Assembly (NCBI GenBank): GCA_964035795.1 | Contig: OZ038321.1 | Coordinates: 10,284,941 to 10,348,940 of the forward strand | Source of the DNA: Pterobdella sp. o SKG-2022 | Taxonomy: Eukaryota > Annelida > Clitellata > Hirudinida > Piscicolidae | Direction: 5' to 3' | DNA length: 64,000 nt | In this document: in pieces, positions 29,998-40,900 of the stretch | How the letters are laid out: every line of letters begins with the position of its first letter | Position numbering within the stretch: position 1 is the first letter of the stretch | Translations under genes and position numbers: made by a program | The notes under the pieces: model-generated | Database searches by the model: none | Seen by the model: the letters and a program-made list of their open reading frames with translations, nothing else | What the model was told of the DNA's origin: nothing

Positions 29998-31180
29998 AAT
30001 ACAAGAAGCCGCAGAAGAGTTTATCGGCCCCACGCAATCAGCGTTCAAAAAAGGTAGATCTACCGCTGACATCATTTGGGTCCATCGCTTCAATATGGCT
30101 ACCGTGTATAAAACGAAAAAAAATAGCATAATAACAAGTATAGATATCTCCGCCGCGTTCGACACAATTCAACGAAACTTACTCATAGAAACCTGTTCAA
30201 AATTCCTCCCTGCAGACGACATCACACTAATAACATACCTCCTTTCAAACACGATCCTTACAATCAAAAGCTGCAACAATAAATCAAATCTTTTCGAGAC
30301 AACAATAGGTAAACCACAAGGAGAGAGCCTAAGCCCTATACTGTTCTGTATATATCTAAAAAAAGCAATATTTTGACTCCCAGACCAACTAGGGGGAAAA
30401 GAACTGATTTACGCAGACGGAATAGATTTCCTAACTGAGAAACCCATAGATATAATAGAAATTTCGAAACAAATGGCAAAATACAACCTCAAAGTAGACC
30501 CTCAAAAATCAGAAATAACCACACTAACACCTACCAGCCTCGATGATATAAAAACAAAAAAACTAGGAACATACCTATCAATGGATAAAGAAATTTACCA
30601 CAGAAAAGCCCTAACTCTAGTTGCTATGAACAAACTGTGGATACTGTGTCACAAAAACAAAATTAGCCAAAACAAAAAACTGAGAATATTCAACGCATAT
30701 ATTCTCCCCATATTGCTTTACAACTGTGGCACGTGGTCATCGTGGAAAACTAGCGAGGAGAAGCTAGACGCTTTCCACCGACGTCTTCTTCGAAGCGTCA
30801 TAGGCGTTTTTTGGCCAGAAAAAATCCCTAATGAAGAACTGTATTGCAAAACTAGCCAAATAAAACTCGGCTCTACAATAAGAAATAGAAGACTCACCTT
30901 ACTAGGATACATACTAAGACTGAGTCCAGACTTGCCTGCACAAACATTAATGGAGGCATACTTCCAAGCTCCAAACAAACAACCCGAGGCCCACCAAAAA
31001 CTACAAAGTGTCCGTTCTACAAAATGGCCTCAAATCTCTCAATATTAATTTTAATAACCTAGAAGATTTGCACAAAATAATAACAACTGCCACTGACAAA
31101 AAAACAATGGAAAAAACTTATTTGCAATTGACAATATTCCTAACTATGTTTTTTTAAAAAAAAATGAAATTTTGAATAAC
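29570..31180 (+). mobile_element. Family B LINE (copy B2), 3' part of an A-to-B chimera
   Basis: The RT is well preserved over 29575-30560: SIDISAAFDTIQRNLL (about 30138), IGKPQGESLSPILFCIYL (about 30305) and the active site LIYADGIDFL (about 30400), where the second catalytic Asp of YADD is Gly. The C-terminal domain follows (30473-31048): LRIFNAYILPILLYNCGTW, FHRRLLRSVIGVFWPEK, RRLTLLGYILRLSPD. Frame breaks occur near 29995, 30376 and 31000. The 3' end is an (AAT/ACA)-rich simple tail at about 31172-31196. It is 5'-truncated exactly where A ends. Confidence 0.85.
30095..31048 (+). pseudogene. Family B RT palm and C-terminal domain (copy B2)
   Basis: Two frames, 30095-30376 and 30473-31048, cover the RT palm, a broken active-site segment and a 191-codon C-terminal domain. 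The palm motif DISAAFDTIQ and the SPILFCIYLKKA strand are intact. YADG replaces YADD at 30402-30413. The C-terminal domain has the LLYNCGTW and RRLLR...GVFWPEK signatures shared with the B copies at 7100-7205 and 62340-62460. Confidence 0.8.
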
Positions 31181-31194
31181 AATAATAATAATAA

Positions 31195-31700
31195 TTCGTT
31201 GGGGTTTTAGAGGTTTAGCAAATTTGGCCGCTTTTCAATTTTTTCTAAATCTCCATACCTTTAGCATTCATAGTGTCCATATTCCAACAACCTTGCCTTG
31301 AAGAAAATGGTGTTAAGCAGTTTTTGGGTGTTGGATTTGTTTCATTTGAATTCCTATTGATGGCTTTGACTATTTGCTTTATTTTATAGCATTTTTTAAG
31401 TTTTTGTTCAAGTTTCATTTTTATAAATTTTTGAGACAAATTTATATTATTTTTTTTTATCGGTTCATTTCCCAAAGCTTGCAGTTACTATCCTATGATC
31501 AGTGTTTTAGACACTAATTGGGACAATGTTTCTTTTGGCATACCTTGTTCTCGCTTACCCTCTACTTTGACATGCCTACAAGCTCTTGCTGGGTTATTAA
31601 CATCCATCCTCGTTACATGCCCAAACCATTTCAGTCTTTCTGCAGAGCATCTCAGTGATGTCTGAAATTCCCAGTTTGTCCCTTAATTCATCAGATGGTC
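31195..31700 (-). mobile_element. LINE 3' fragment of another family, minus strand
   Basis: Read on the minus strand from 31695, the fragment gives ELRDKLGISDI, then LKWFGHVTRMDVNNPARA and CRHVKVEGKREQGMPKETL, the 'RLKWFGHV.RMD' C-terminal motif of LINE ORF2. The remainder to 31195 is A/T-rich and Lys/Asn-rich. It abuts the SINE at 31700. Confidence 0.6.
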
Positions 31701-31820
31701 GGCCTCTATAGCTCAATGGTTGAGCATTAAACTAATTGTATAAAGTTACCAGGTTCGATCCTGCGTGGGCCGACAATTAGCACCTGTTCCACAGTGTGTT
31801 TTCGCTACATTAAATGTCAA
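31700..31820 (+). mobile_element. tRNA-derived SINE, copy 2 (3' truncated)
   Basis: The tRNA-like head contains TATAGCTCAATGGTTGAGCA (A box) and a good B box, GGTTCGATCC, followed by TGCGTGGGCCGACAATTAGC, ACCTGTTCCACAGTGTGTTT and TCGCTACATTAAATGTC. The 3' AGCGCTTT domain of the other copies is missing. Confidence 0.8.
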
Positions 31821-32452
31821 AAACCAATATAGAAGACATATAAAACTGAAAAAAAAGAAGATGGAGCTACTTTGGTCAGATTCTTTGCAGGCTTAATCTA
31901 CTAATGACGATAAAGCTCTAAAATGCATTCAGTGGTAAAATACTGAAGGCGTTCAAATATAAACATCGAAACAGTAACCATCGGAAGACCTATTTTTGGA
32001 ATGCATGGATGAAATCTTTCTCACTCAGCATGTGGTTGAGCCAACAAGGGAGAAAAATATACTTGACCTAGTAGTCTCTACCGAAGAAAACATGATTGAA
32101 GATGTGCAGGTAGAAGAGAGATTTGGCTCTAGTGATCACCAGATTATAAGATTTACCATTGCTTCAGAACACGAAATTGAAGGGATAAAACACAAAAAGC
32201 GATTTAACTTCTATAGAGCAGATTTTGATAAAGTCAGAAACAAAATCAAAGAAAAGAACTTGAAACAGAGATTGGCAGGTCTTGGAGTACAGGATAAATG
32301 GAAGTTTGCGTCATGTATGAAAGAAGTTGTGGAAGAAACAGTACCAACATATAAAAGTAACACCAAAAAATGTTCTTAGGTAAATAAAGATGTTATAAAA
32401 ACCAGGAGAGCCAAGTATAAAGCGTGGAAGAAAATGCAAAAAAACCTTAAAA

Positions 32453-33559
32453 GTGACCCAAATATATTTGGAACAAACGCTGGAAGACATACAGAAAAAA
32501 CGAGAATTAAATATGTTGAAAGAAGAAACCTGGCAAACAAATCAAAAAGGAAGGCAATTAAAGACTATGAGACAAAGCCAAGTCAAAACATTAAGAGACA
32601 GCAAAAGCTTTTACAACTACATGAAGAGCAAACATAAAAGAAATACGAAGCTTGGACCACTAAAAAACAACCAGGGCATTATGGTTACAGATAATGAAAA
32701 AACTGCAGAAATGTTGAACAAGTATTTTGGATCAGTATTGACGCAAGAAGACACGAAAAACATCCCAGAAAAAATGTTATTATTTGCAGGAAATCAGGAG
32801 CAGATGATAAATACGGTAGATATTACAGAAGAGATAGTTGTGAAGATGCTAAAATCTCTCAAAGAAGACAAAACTCCAGGAGTAGATGAAATGCATCCTA
32901 AATTTTTGAAGGAAGTGCGGAACAAAATAGGAGCGATTATAGCTGAATTATTTATAGAATCCATCAAAACAGGTGAGATACCAAAAGACTGGAGAGATGC
33001 CATCGTTACGCCATTATTCAAAAAAGGCAGCAGGAGCGACACTAGCAACTACAGGCCAGTCAGCTTAACATGCAATGTATGTAAAGTGCTAGAAAAAGTA
33101 ATAAAGATGAATATGGTTGAACACTTCATGAAAAATGAAATAATTAAAAGTAGCCAGCATGGATTCATGAAAGGGCGATCTTGTCTGTCTAACCTATTGG
33201 ACTTCTTTGAAGAAGTATACGAAAATGTAGACAGTGAAAACTCTGTTGATATAATCTATTTGGATTTCGCTAAAGCATTCGACAAAGTGCCACATGAACG
33301 ACTTGTCAAGAAGTTACGATCGTGCGGGATATCTGGTAACCTGCTCCGATGGATCACTAACTGGCTAAAGAACAGGAGACAAGTGCGTATCAAAGATAAG
33401 AATTCATCCTGGATTAATGTTACAAGCGGAGTTTCTCAAGCTTCGGTGCTGGAACCTCTGCTATTCGTTATATATATCAACGATATTGACTTTGGAATAA
33501 AATCAAAAATATCAAAGTTTGCTGACGACACGAAACTGTGTGCGAAGGTCAACAATTAA
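32453..33559 (+). pseudogene. CR1/L2-like reverse transcriptase, 368-codon frame
   Basis: The frame runs from the connector to just past the catalytic box. It contains the fingers motif NYRPVSLTC, the palm LDFAKAFDKVP with the first catalytic Asp, the turn SGVSQASVLEPLLF (consensus SGVPQGSVLGPLLF, so Pro-Gln-Gly has drifted) and FADDTKL with both active-site aspartates. It ends at a TAA about eight codons after FADD, where the family would continue through the thumb in the same frame. The stop and the altered SQAS turn suggest it is dead but fairly young. Confidence 0.85.
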
Positions 33560-33820
33560 ATAGATGCGGAAGTACTAAGACTTGATTTGGAACGGATATA
33601 TAAGTGGTCTGACGATTGGCAAATGTTTTTCAACATAGATAAATGCAAAGTAATGCACATGGGAAAAAAAACAGGATCTTTCAGTATCATTTGGGCAATC
33701 AAGAGCTACGATCGACAGAAGAAGAAAAAGATCTCGGAGTCATGATACACAAAAACATCGAGGCAATGTACTGTCGCAGCGGCCAAAGCAAATCAAATAC
33801 TTGGATTTATCAGAAGAACG

Positions 33821-34300
33821 GTGGTCAGCAGAGAGAAATCAATAATCATAAATTTGTATAAGACTCTAGTTCGACCCCATCTGGAATATTGTGTTCAGGC
33901 GTGGAGTCCAGATTTGCAAAAAGACAAGAACATTCTGGAAAAGGTACAGCGGAGAGCGACAAAGATGATCAAAGGACTCGAAAAACTTCAATACGAAGAA
34001 AGATTAAGAGAATGTGGACTGACAACTTTAGAAAAAAGAAGATGTAGAGGAGATTCAATACAAACCTATAAATTAATCACCAGAAAAGAGGATACACCAT
34101 TTACCAGATTCTTCCAACTGGAAACCAGAAAAGGCCTACGAGGACACAAATACAAATTATTTAAGAAGACTGGAAGTCGAATCAAGCAGAGATTCTTCAG
34201 TAGCAGAGTGATAAACGCCTGGAATGAGCTTAGTGATGAGACAGTTTCCGTGGAAACAACCAAAAATTTTAAAATCAAGATAGCCGAGCTAGGATATTAG
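33821..34300 (+). pseudogene. CR1/L2-like ORF2 C-terminal region
   Basis: This 159-codon frame carries INLYKTLVRPHLEYCVQAWS, LEKVQRRATKMIKGLE, YEERLRECGLTTLEKRRCRG, KLFKKTGSRIKQRFFSSRVI and NAWNELSDETVSVETTKNFK. These are the standard C-terminal blocks of CR1/L2-type ORF2 in this order. It ends at TAG near the 3' end of the element. Confidence 0.85.
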
Positions 34301-34379
34301 ATATATTTAGCAGTGGTTCTCACACAGACTCTAGTCTACTGAACCACATTAAATTCATTATGTTATGTTAAAGAATGCA

Positions 34380-34984
34380 TTCAAAGAAATGTGTTTAGCG
34401 AGTCCAAAAACCCCCCAAAAAAACATGTGGAAGAATCAAATTGTAGTATTGAAGAATCAAACGTTTTATACACACATGACTAGGAATTCTCGAACAATAC
34501 GAAATAACTGAATTTTTTTCAAAACTATCAATTATTTTTTAAAATAAAAAAATAAATAAAATAAAGCATTGGGCTTTTGTAGCTTTAGAATTGAGTTTTT
34601 CTATTCAAACACTTATTAACTAAGCAACGCGATGTTTTTATATTGATAATGTAAGTTCGATTTAAGAAAAACTTCGTGTTGTTCAGTTAATGAAAAGGTT
34701 TGATAAGATTTTTTTCGCACTAGTCTGGTTTAGTTATTCATACGAAATCCATTTTTATTTCTAGCTTTCTCTCATCATTTGTAATAAAAATTTTTTTTTT
34801 TGTTTTTAGATTTACGATGCTTCCTAATTAATTTTTTTCAATGACGCATTGACGAACATTTTTGCTGATCTCCGATATTTCCGAGTCAGTGTTTTTAATA
34901 TATATTTTGACTTGTGCTGTTTTATGCAGGTTTTTGTTCATATTTTTTGGTTAATATAGGGTTTTTAAATCGAATTCCAAATCT
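34380..34984. other. AT-rich stretch with one Penelope-end-like tract
   Basis: AT-rich sequence. 34640-34685 reads TTGATAATGTAAGTTCGATT, then AAGAAAAACTTCGTGTTGTT, resembling the inner end of the Penelope-like terminal repeat. Nothing else is recognised. Confidence 0.45.
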
Positions 34985-35075
34985 TTGCAATTGACTACCT
35001 CTGCAGTTGTGCAACAAATTTTTGCAATTTATTACTTAATTTTTTGCAATTGATTACCAAATTTTCAATGCTGTG
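34985..35075. repeat. Degenerate ~21-bp tandem repeat
   Basis: Units of the type TTTGCAATTGATTACCAAAT recur about three to four times with substitutions. A clearer array of the same unit is at 43246-43330. Confidence 0.55.
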
Positions 35076-35119
35076 CTGCACACTTTTCCCAACAATGACT
35101 TTCAGACTGAAGACCATTT

Positions 35120-35998
35120 TTAAAAATTTTCTTATACATTATGTAGTCGTGTGGCTCACAATCTTTTGACTGTTATGTAACCAGATGCTCAAATCTCTTT
35201 TTGAACCAGAAGTTACCAACCACCAGCTCATCAGCAACAAAATTTCAACAGCCTCTCTGCTTAAGGGTTGTTTTCTTCCAAAGCTTGCCCTCCATGCATC
35301 TCTTGAAAGGCAGAAGAACGTGATCCTATATGGCCATTCCAATTTCCACATATTATTAGTTGTTCTAAGTTTGAAACTTCAGCTATGGTGGATTGAAGCA
35401 CATTATAGAATTGATCTTTAACTCTCTCACTAAGGTCAGCTTAAGGTGCATGAATAGTCACAAAAACAAACACAACTGTTTCAATGACCATTGGCATAAG
35501 AGTTATTCTATCGGAGATTCGAATCTTTTCAAGAACTTTCTCCTAACACTTTTCAGCCAGTAAAATTCTAACACTACTCGTGCCTTTATCATTCCACAGC
35601 CAAAAAACTTGTACCGAGAACATACAATTATTTTCAAATCGGTCTTCGATCGAGTCTTTTGCAGACAACACAGATCGACTCTTCTTCTCGTCAGGATTTC
35701 CACCAATTCAGCCGCCTTCACCTTCATTGTTCCGACATTGAAAGTCTCAACACACAACGATCTATTCATTTTTATAGTGGCATAATATTATGAGAATGCC
35801 CTTCCTTTCTTCCACACTTTATGCATCTTAATTTTGTTGCTTCCAGATATACCTTGAAAGTATATTGTTTTTATTGTAGTTATTATTTAAAGAGACTTTT
35901 TTTAAAACATTACTCCTATTACTATTATACGTTATATTAATTCTACTAATTTCAAAATAAAATACTTGGCGTCTCATTTGACGATAGAGAGGATTCAA
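35120..35998 (-). mobile_element. Family E LINE endonuclease fragment, diverged
   Basis: On the minus strand the 5' region is 35998-35770, with a diverged counterpart of the CGTTTCACTTGACGC word (GGCGTCTCATTTGACGATAG). The endonuclease is 35769-35139: CVETFNVGTMKVKAAELVEI, RVDLCCLQKTRSKTDLK, YKFFGCG, then FLKSDWNGHIGS-like residues and DLSIWLHNSQKIV. Stops and frameshifts are frequent. The 3' portion of the element is missing. It abuts the 3' end of the younger E copy. Confidence 0.7.
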
Positions 35999-36038
35999 TC
36001 AATCATTCAATCGAATCCTTTTTATAGCCCGTTTTCCT

Positions 36039-37436
36039 TTACCAAGTGTTGGGCTTTTTGAAAGTTCTTTCTCGAAGTCGACCTTTCCATTCAGAGCGAT
36101 TGAGTGAATCTGCAAAAACAAAGTCTAGCTTTCTTTTATCATTCAATATAAGCTCGTTCCAAGTTTTTTTGGGCCTACCAAGCTTCTTGCAAGTATCTAA
36201 ATCCAACTTTCGCACCTGAGAGATCCAACTCACACTACGCTCTACATGTCCAAACCACCTCATTCTGCTTGTACGAAGAACTACCTTAACATCCCGAATG
36301 CCAAGTTTTGAAAGGAGTGATTGAGAGCAAGCTTTATCATTCGTTTTGACGTTGCACATCCAGCGAATCATAGCAAGGTCGTTTCGTCTAAGGCGGTTTA
36401 ATGTGGAAACTGTTACGAGCCATGTTTCAGCAGCATGTAACATAGCTCTTCTGACACAGGTTGAATAGACACGGTCTCTGGTTAATAATGATAAATAACG
36501 ATTAGCAAGGAGAAAAAGAAGTTGGTGAAATTTAGCCCAAGCACACATACAACGTGCTATTGGAGCAAGCTCACATTCACCACCTGCAGATAACATATCC
36601 CCAAGATAGCAGAACTCTGGAATAACTTCCAGGTTTTCATCACCAATCATCACTTTCTTGACTAATCTCCCATCAACAGGCCGTGCTGTACCAAAGCAAC
36701 GAGTGCATCGGAAGTTCAGATCCGAAGTTAGAGGGCCTTTTATGCCGCTGCATTTCTTGTGTACCCACTGCCTGCAGCCTCCACACTGTATAGCCTTTCT
36801 ACCCACACCTGCTCGGCATACACCACAAGGACACTTCCTATATTTTCTCAACACATCAAAGTTCGAACCAGAAACCATTAGTTTTGTCTTACCCATATTC
36901 ACCTTCAACCCCTTTTTTTCCATCTCCGAGCTCCATGTTTTCAACTTCACTAACCATTCATCCATGGACTGAGCACTTACCATTAAGTCGTCAGCATACA
37001 AAATCTTCCAAGGGCAACCTGTGTGAAGCTTTACAAATAAAGCTTCCAGCACAATAACAAAAAGTAATGGACTAAGAACAGAACCTTGATGGACACTTAC
37101 CCGAACATCAAACGATTTGCCCTACTCATCACCAACTCTCACCCTACTTCTCACTTCCTTGTACATGGATTGTAAAATTTTCACAAGCCATTCATCAATT
37201 TTAAATTTACACATACTCCACCAAATTACTTCTCGTGGCACTCTGTCAAAGGCTTTCTCCAAATCAATGAATGCTAAGTAGAAGGGCTTACCAGCAACCA
37301 GATGCTTTTCCTGTAACTGACGGAGGATAAATATGGTATCAGTTGTACCCCGACCTTGCATAAAACCACATTGCATATCATTAATCACCACCCTCTGTCT
37401 GATAAAACCTTTTACTACGCGCTCCAAAACCTTCAA
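36039..37436 (-). pseudogene. Family E RT, PHD-like module and C-terminal domain (copy E2)
   Basis: One reading frame from 37436 to 36039 is interrupted by a single TAG at about 37119-37121, just before KSFDVRVSVHQGSVLSP. Upstream lie MQCGFMQGRGTTDTIF and FIDLEKAFDRVPREVIWWS. Downstream the open frame (37052-36039, 337 codons) has YADD at residues 19-22, a C4HC3 zinc module (Cys 76, 79, 90, 93, His 98, Cys 101, 116, 119), FCYLGDML (about 148), RRAMLHAAETW (about 200) and RWFGHVERSV (about 270). It ends at the TGA before the 3' tail. One point mutation separates this frame from an open RT-to-end reading. Confidence 0.85.
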
Positions 37437-39018
37437 TTAACTTCAAACCCCTATAGTTAGACCTGTTTAAAGCATCACCTTTATCCTTATATACACTGAC
37501 TATGTGACTTTCCTGCAACTCAGACGTTATACGGTTCTCGAAGATGATGTCTTTAATGAGATCTCGAATCATACTAGCACCACTTGAACTTGCGGCCTTG
37601 AGCATCTCAGCAACAATACCTGAAGGACCCGCTGCTTTCCCAAGGCTCATCTTATTAATGGCCTTTCTAACCATTGCTGATAAGTTCGCTGGAACCTTCC
37701 ACAAGATAGACTTCGAGCAAACCACCTGGATTCCATGAAAACTCCACATTGAGAAGGTGCATATAATGCTCTTTCCATGCTTCTTTTTGGAATCAACATC
37801 CAGGGACATTTGGCCATTATTATTTCTCACCGGTTTATCCCCAATGACGTCCTGGTTCTCTCGCCGCATTTGCTTAGCCAGTCAATATATTTCAACAGAT
37901 TTGGGATTGATTTGTTTGAACGCAATCTTCTCAGCATCACTTTTGGTTATGTGCACAGGAAGGTTGGATGCACGTTTAGCAGCCTGATAAACATTTCTGT
38001 TTTTTCCTGCTTTCCATACTTTGAAACATTTGCGTTTGTGGGACACAGCTTGCTGCACCTTGTCATTCCACCACCAAATTTGCCTTTTCCAGGTATGTTT
38101 TGCAGAGACTCCACAAACCTGTTTTGTAGCATTAATCAAATTCTTTTTCAGGTACTTCCAACGTTCGTCCAAAGTTTTACCAGTTTCATTTTCTTGGATT
38201 AATGCATTGAAAAAATTAGAAAATTCAACTTGATTTCCAAAGTTTCTTAGTCTCCAGACTTTTGTACGAAGAACAAACCTTTTTTTGCGGAGAGCATGAG
38301 TGCAAACCTTGAAGTCACTGATCTCTAGTCTATGATGTGTAGCAGACTTTTCCCTAACAAACACTGTCACATTAGAGAACATTTTTCTAGAACATCTCTT
38401 ATACAATATGAAGTCAATTTGGGTTTTACAATCTCTTGACTAGTATGTAACCAGATGTTCAAATTTCTTCTTGAACCAGGAGTTACCAACAACCAGCTCA
38501 TTGGCAACAGCAAATTCCAGCAGTCTTTCACCTTCATGGTTTTTTTTCCCAAAGCCTGTCCACCTTGCAAATGCTCAAAAGCAGTAGAGTGTGATCCTAT
38601 ATGGCCATTCCAGTCTCCACTTATGATTAGCTGTGCCGAAGATGAAACTCTAGCTATGGTGGATTGAAGCGCATAATGGAATTGATCGTTTATACTCTCA
38701 CTAAGGTTAGTTTGAGGTACATGAACACTCACAAAAACAAACACAACTGAATCAACCACCATTCGAATGAGAATGATTCTATCTGAGACTAATCACTTCA
38801 AACACTTTCTCCCACCACTTCTCAGCCAGTAGAATTCCTACACCACAGGTGCCCTCATCATTGCCACAACCAAAATACTTATATCGAGAGTCTCTGCCTG
38901 CAATAAGTTTAAGGTTGGTCTCCCAACGAGTCTCTTGTAAACAACACAGATCGACTCTCCTCCTCGACATTGTTTCTCCCATTTCAGAAGCCTTCCCTCT
39001 CATCGAACCAACATTCAA
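37381..39018 (-). pseudogene. Family E endonuclease and connector (copy E2)
   Basis: The endonuclease lies in two frames (39018-38779 and 38762-38367) and has RVDLCCLQETRW, YFGCGNDEGTCGVGILLA, VSVHVPQTNLSES, ISGDWNGHIGS and WLHTSQE. The connector (38406-37882) has FVLRTKVWRLRNFGNQVEFS and QVCGVSAKHTWKRQIWWWND, the 'CG.....W.K...WWN..V' tract common to these LINEs. After one TGA it continues in frame (37869-37381) with MSLGKAAGPSGIVAEMLKAA, DLIKDIIFENRI and NRSNYRGLKLIEG. Confidence 0.85.
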
Positions 39019-39544
39019 AGATCCTACTCGAAAAGGACTTTCATTATCTTTGTGAAAACTTTTCGTGAAAGATGCCCTTCCTTTTAACCACTCTTTTTCA
39101 GATTTATCTTTTTTCTGGCTAGACCTGCAATTATTTTTAAAACTCTTACTGTAGTTATTGATATTTTTATTTAACCTTTTACTATTATATATATATTACT
39201 CCTAATTTTTAAATAAAAAACTCGGCTTTTCACTTGACGCGAGGGAGGATTAGTATTCTGAGATAAGCTTAACAAAAAATCTCTAGAGTATGACATTTTA
39301 CGCATAAAAGTATTTTGAAATAAATATAAGTTAATTAGATAAATACGAGTATACAGTTTTTAAAATATCGCTAACGTCTAAACTTACGATCGAAAAGAAA
39401 AAATTTCGAAAACTTGAAAAATTTAAACTAAAGTTTTTATAATAAAATTTTAAAATAATTTTGATGAAAATAAAAAACCGGTCGTGTTCAGAAAGCAGAT
39501 AAAATAACTTTTTGAAAATCAAATTTCGCAAACAGCCAAACAAA

Positions 39545-39835
39545 GGATTGAAATTATTAGATGAGCTTAGCAAAAATTTTCTAAAATAAACCTTTTCGAA
39601 GTAATTATAATAAGTTTTAATGAATATATGATTTCAAAAATTCAGAAATATTAAATACGCTAGCGGCTAAAATTACGATCCCTATTAAAACTTTGAAAGT
39701 TTGAAAAAAAGGTTTAGCCAAAGTTTTATAATGAAAAATCATGCCGTTTTCAGAAAACAAAAAAAATAACTTCGAAAATCCAATTTTGAAAACAGCCGAA
39801 CATGTCGGTTGCTTATCAAAGAATTATCTATATAG
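39545..39835 (-). repeat. Second, diverged copy of the family E 5' unit, in tandem
   Basis: The segment repeats the layout of 39240-39545 in diverged form: GGATTGAAATTATTAGATGA against GGATTAGTATTCTGAGATAA, then GAGCTTAGCAAAAA, the ACGCTAGCGGCTAAAATTACGATC block, GCCGTTTTCAGAAAACA and CAGCCGAACATGTCGGTTGC. It lies directly upstream (minus-strand sense) of the first unit, so the E 5' end is a tandem of at least two monomers. Confidence 0.65.
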
Positions 39836-39839
39836 AATA

Positions 39840-40130
39840 TTTCCATGTATCAAAGCAATTTTTCCCTTTTTTGTTTTGGTAAATGACACAGAATCCATGA
39901 AGAGCTATGTCAGATTTGATTGTTTCAGGTGCATCAGATTTTATCCAGGTTTCAGTCAATGCATACATATCAAGGCATCATTTGTTGATGATGCTGTGAA
40001 TCAAAGCAGTTTTGGGTACTGCTGATCTGGTTTTGAGCACTCCAAACATGATTGGTTTGATCTCGTGATGTTTATTTGAACCAGATTTCTAAATTTTATA
40101 GTCTTTGATTGATTTCTTTATTTTAGAAGT
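39840..40130 (-). mobile_element. CR1-type endonuclease fragment, minus strand
   Basis: Read on the minus strand, it gives KTRSAVPKTALIHSIIN, then MYALTETWIKSDAPETIK, SDIALHGFCVIYQNKKGK. This is the 'N.RS...K...I...I......D...LTETWL...D......I.P.GF...H..R' stretch of CR1-group endonucleases. One stop or frameshift lies between the two parts near 39965. It belongs to a family not seen elsewhere in the window. Confidence 0.65.
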
Positions 40131-40429
40131 ATAAGAATCCTGAATTGCGAGGAGTTTGGAAGTACTATGTGTACTTTTTTCGCCATTGGTGTAATACTAA
40201 AACTTCATAAAGTTATCAGAAAACAAACTATGAATGATAAAACTAAAAAACTACAAAATTTTGACGCGAGTTATTAATATAGCTTAAACACGAGCGATTA
40301 GTGATGATATTACAACTAAATAGAGCTTAACCAAAGTATTACGAATTAAATTTATTATTGTTCTAGCAAAATTTCAGTAGAAAAAATATAAATAAGTAGA
40401 TAGATAATGATACTAATTTTGCAGGCTAT

Positions 40430-40900
40430 ACTACGTCATATACATTTCAATCTTGCCTTCAATAAATGAACAAGTTATATGGCTATGTGCAGTAACTGAA
40501 AGTAACGCAAGCTTTATTTCTGTGAAATGCCTTGTATGTAAACATTGGATGCATCAAAACTAAAAAAACCTTTTACGCCAATCGATGCAAATACTTTTAA
40601 ATGAGCAGTGTGCCAACAACATCAACTAAGTAAGTTACACATGGGAAGAACTAGATCATACCAGTAGTCTGTATAAATGCGAGACTTTGAAATCAAGGGT
40701 GTACAAGGTCCTAGAAGACCAAAAATCCTTTGGCAACAAACGATTGACAAGGATCTGAGAGCGACCGGTTTGCGGAGGGAAAAGGCAATTGAAAATTAGT
40801 CTAGAAATGAAAAGTCAATGCTTTGAATGTCCAACTTCACTAATCTGAGACACAAGTACTTCAAATGAAAATTCTCATATTACCGCAAGCGTTAAATTGG
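40430..40900 (+). mobile_element. Decayed LINE fragment with PHD-like and C-terminal pieces
   Basis: 40480-40565 reads CAVTESNASFISVKCLVCKH followed by WMHQ, a degraded Cys/His module like those of families C-E. 40685-40800 reads FEIKGVQGPRRPKILWQQTI and DKDLRATGLRREKAIE, the 'GRPK..W...I.KDL...GL....A' end of these LINE proteins. Everything between is deleted. Confidence 0.6.

Larger units (their letters stand above)
31960..34370 (+). mobile_element. Family G, CR1/L2-like LINE, 5' truncated
   Basis: This type differs from A-E in motif wording. The endonuclease end (31996-32379) reads LDLVVSTEENMIEDVQVEE, RFGSSDHQIIRF. The RT (32453-33559) has TPGVDEMHPKFLKE, NYRPVSLTCNVCKVLEKVI, QHGFMKGRSCLSNLLDF, IYLDFAKAFDKVPHERLVKK, TSGVSQASVLEPLLFVIYIND and FADDTKL. 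The C-terminus (33821-34300) has ILEKVQRRATKMIKGL and the end block FFSSRVINAWNELSDETV. These signatures are those of the CR1/L2 group. Only a few frame breaks occur (32380, 33560, 33800). The 3' end is near 34370. Confidence 0.88.
36000..39545 (-). mobile_element. Family E LINE, best-preserved full-length copy E2
   Basis: On the minus strand the 5' region is 39545-39020. The endonuclease is 39018-38367 (NVGSMRGKASEMGETMSRRR, CCLQETRWETN, SGDWNGHIGS) and the connector 38406-37600. RT motifs are RGLKLIEGFGARSKRFYQ, MQGRGTTDTIFILRQLQE, FIDLEKAFDRVPRE, VSVHQGSVLSPLLFVIVLEA and YADD. Next come the C4HC3 PHD-like module (36820-36690), then RRAMLHAAETW, RMRWFGHVERSVSW and KLGRPKKTWNELILND. The 3' end is the TATAGCCCGTTTTCC segment and a TTGAATGA-type tail at 36000-36010. 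Only about four frame breaks are present in 3 kb, so this copy defines the family. Confidence 0.9.

Noticed and set aside
27700..31180. Host gene related to 'craniofacial development protein 2'
   Set aside because: Such database names arise from LINE endonuclease domains. The context here (RT, tail, chimerism) shows a retrotransposon.
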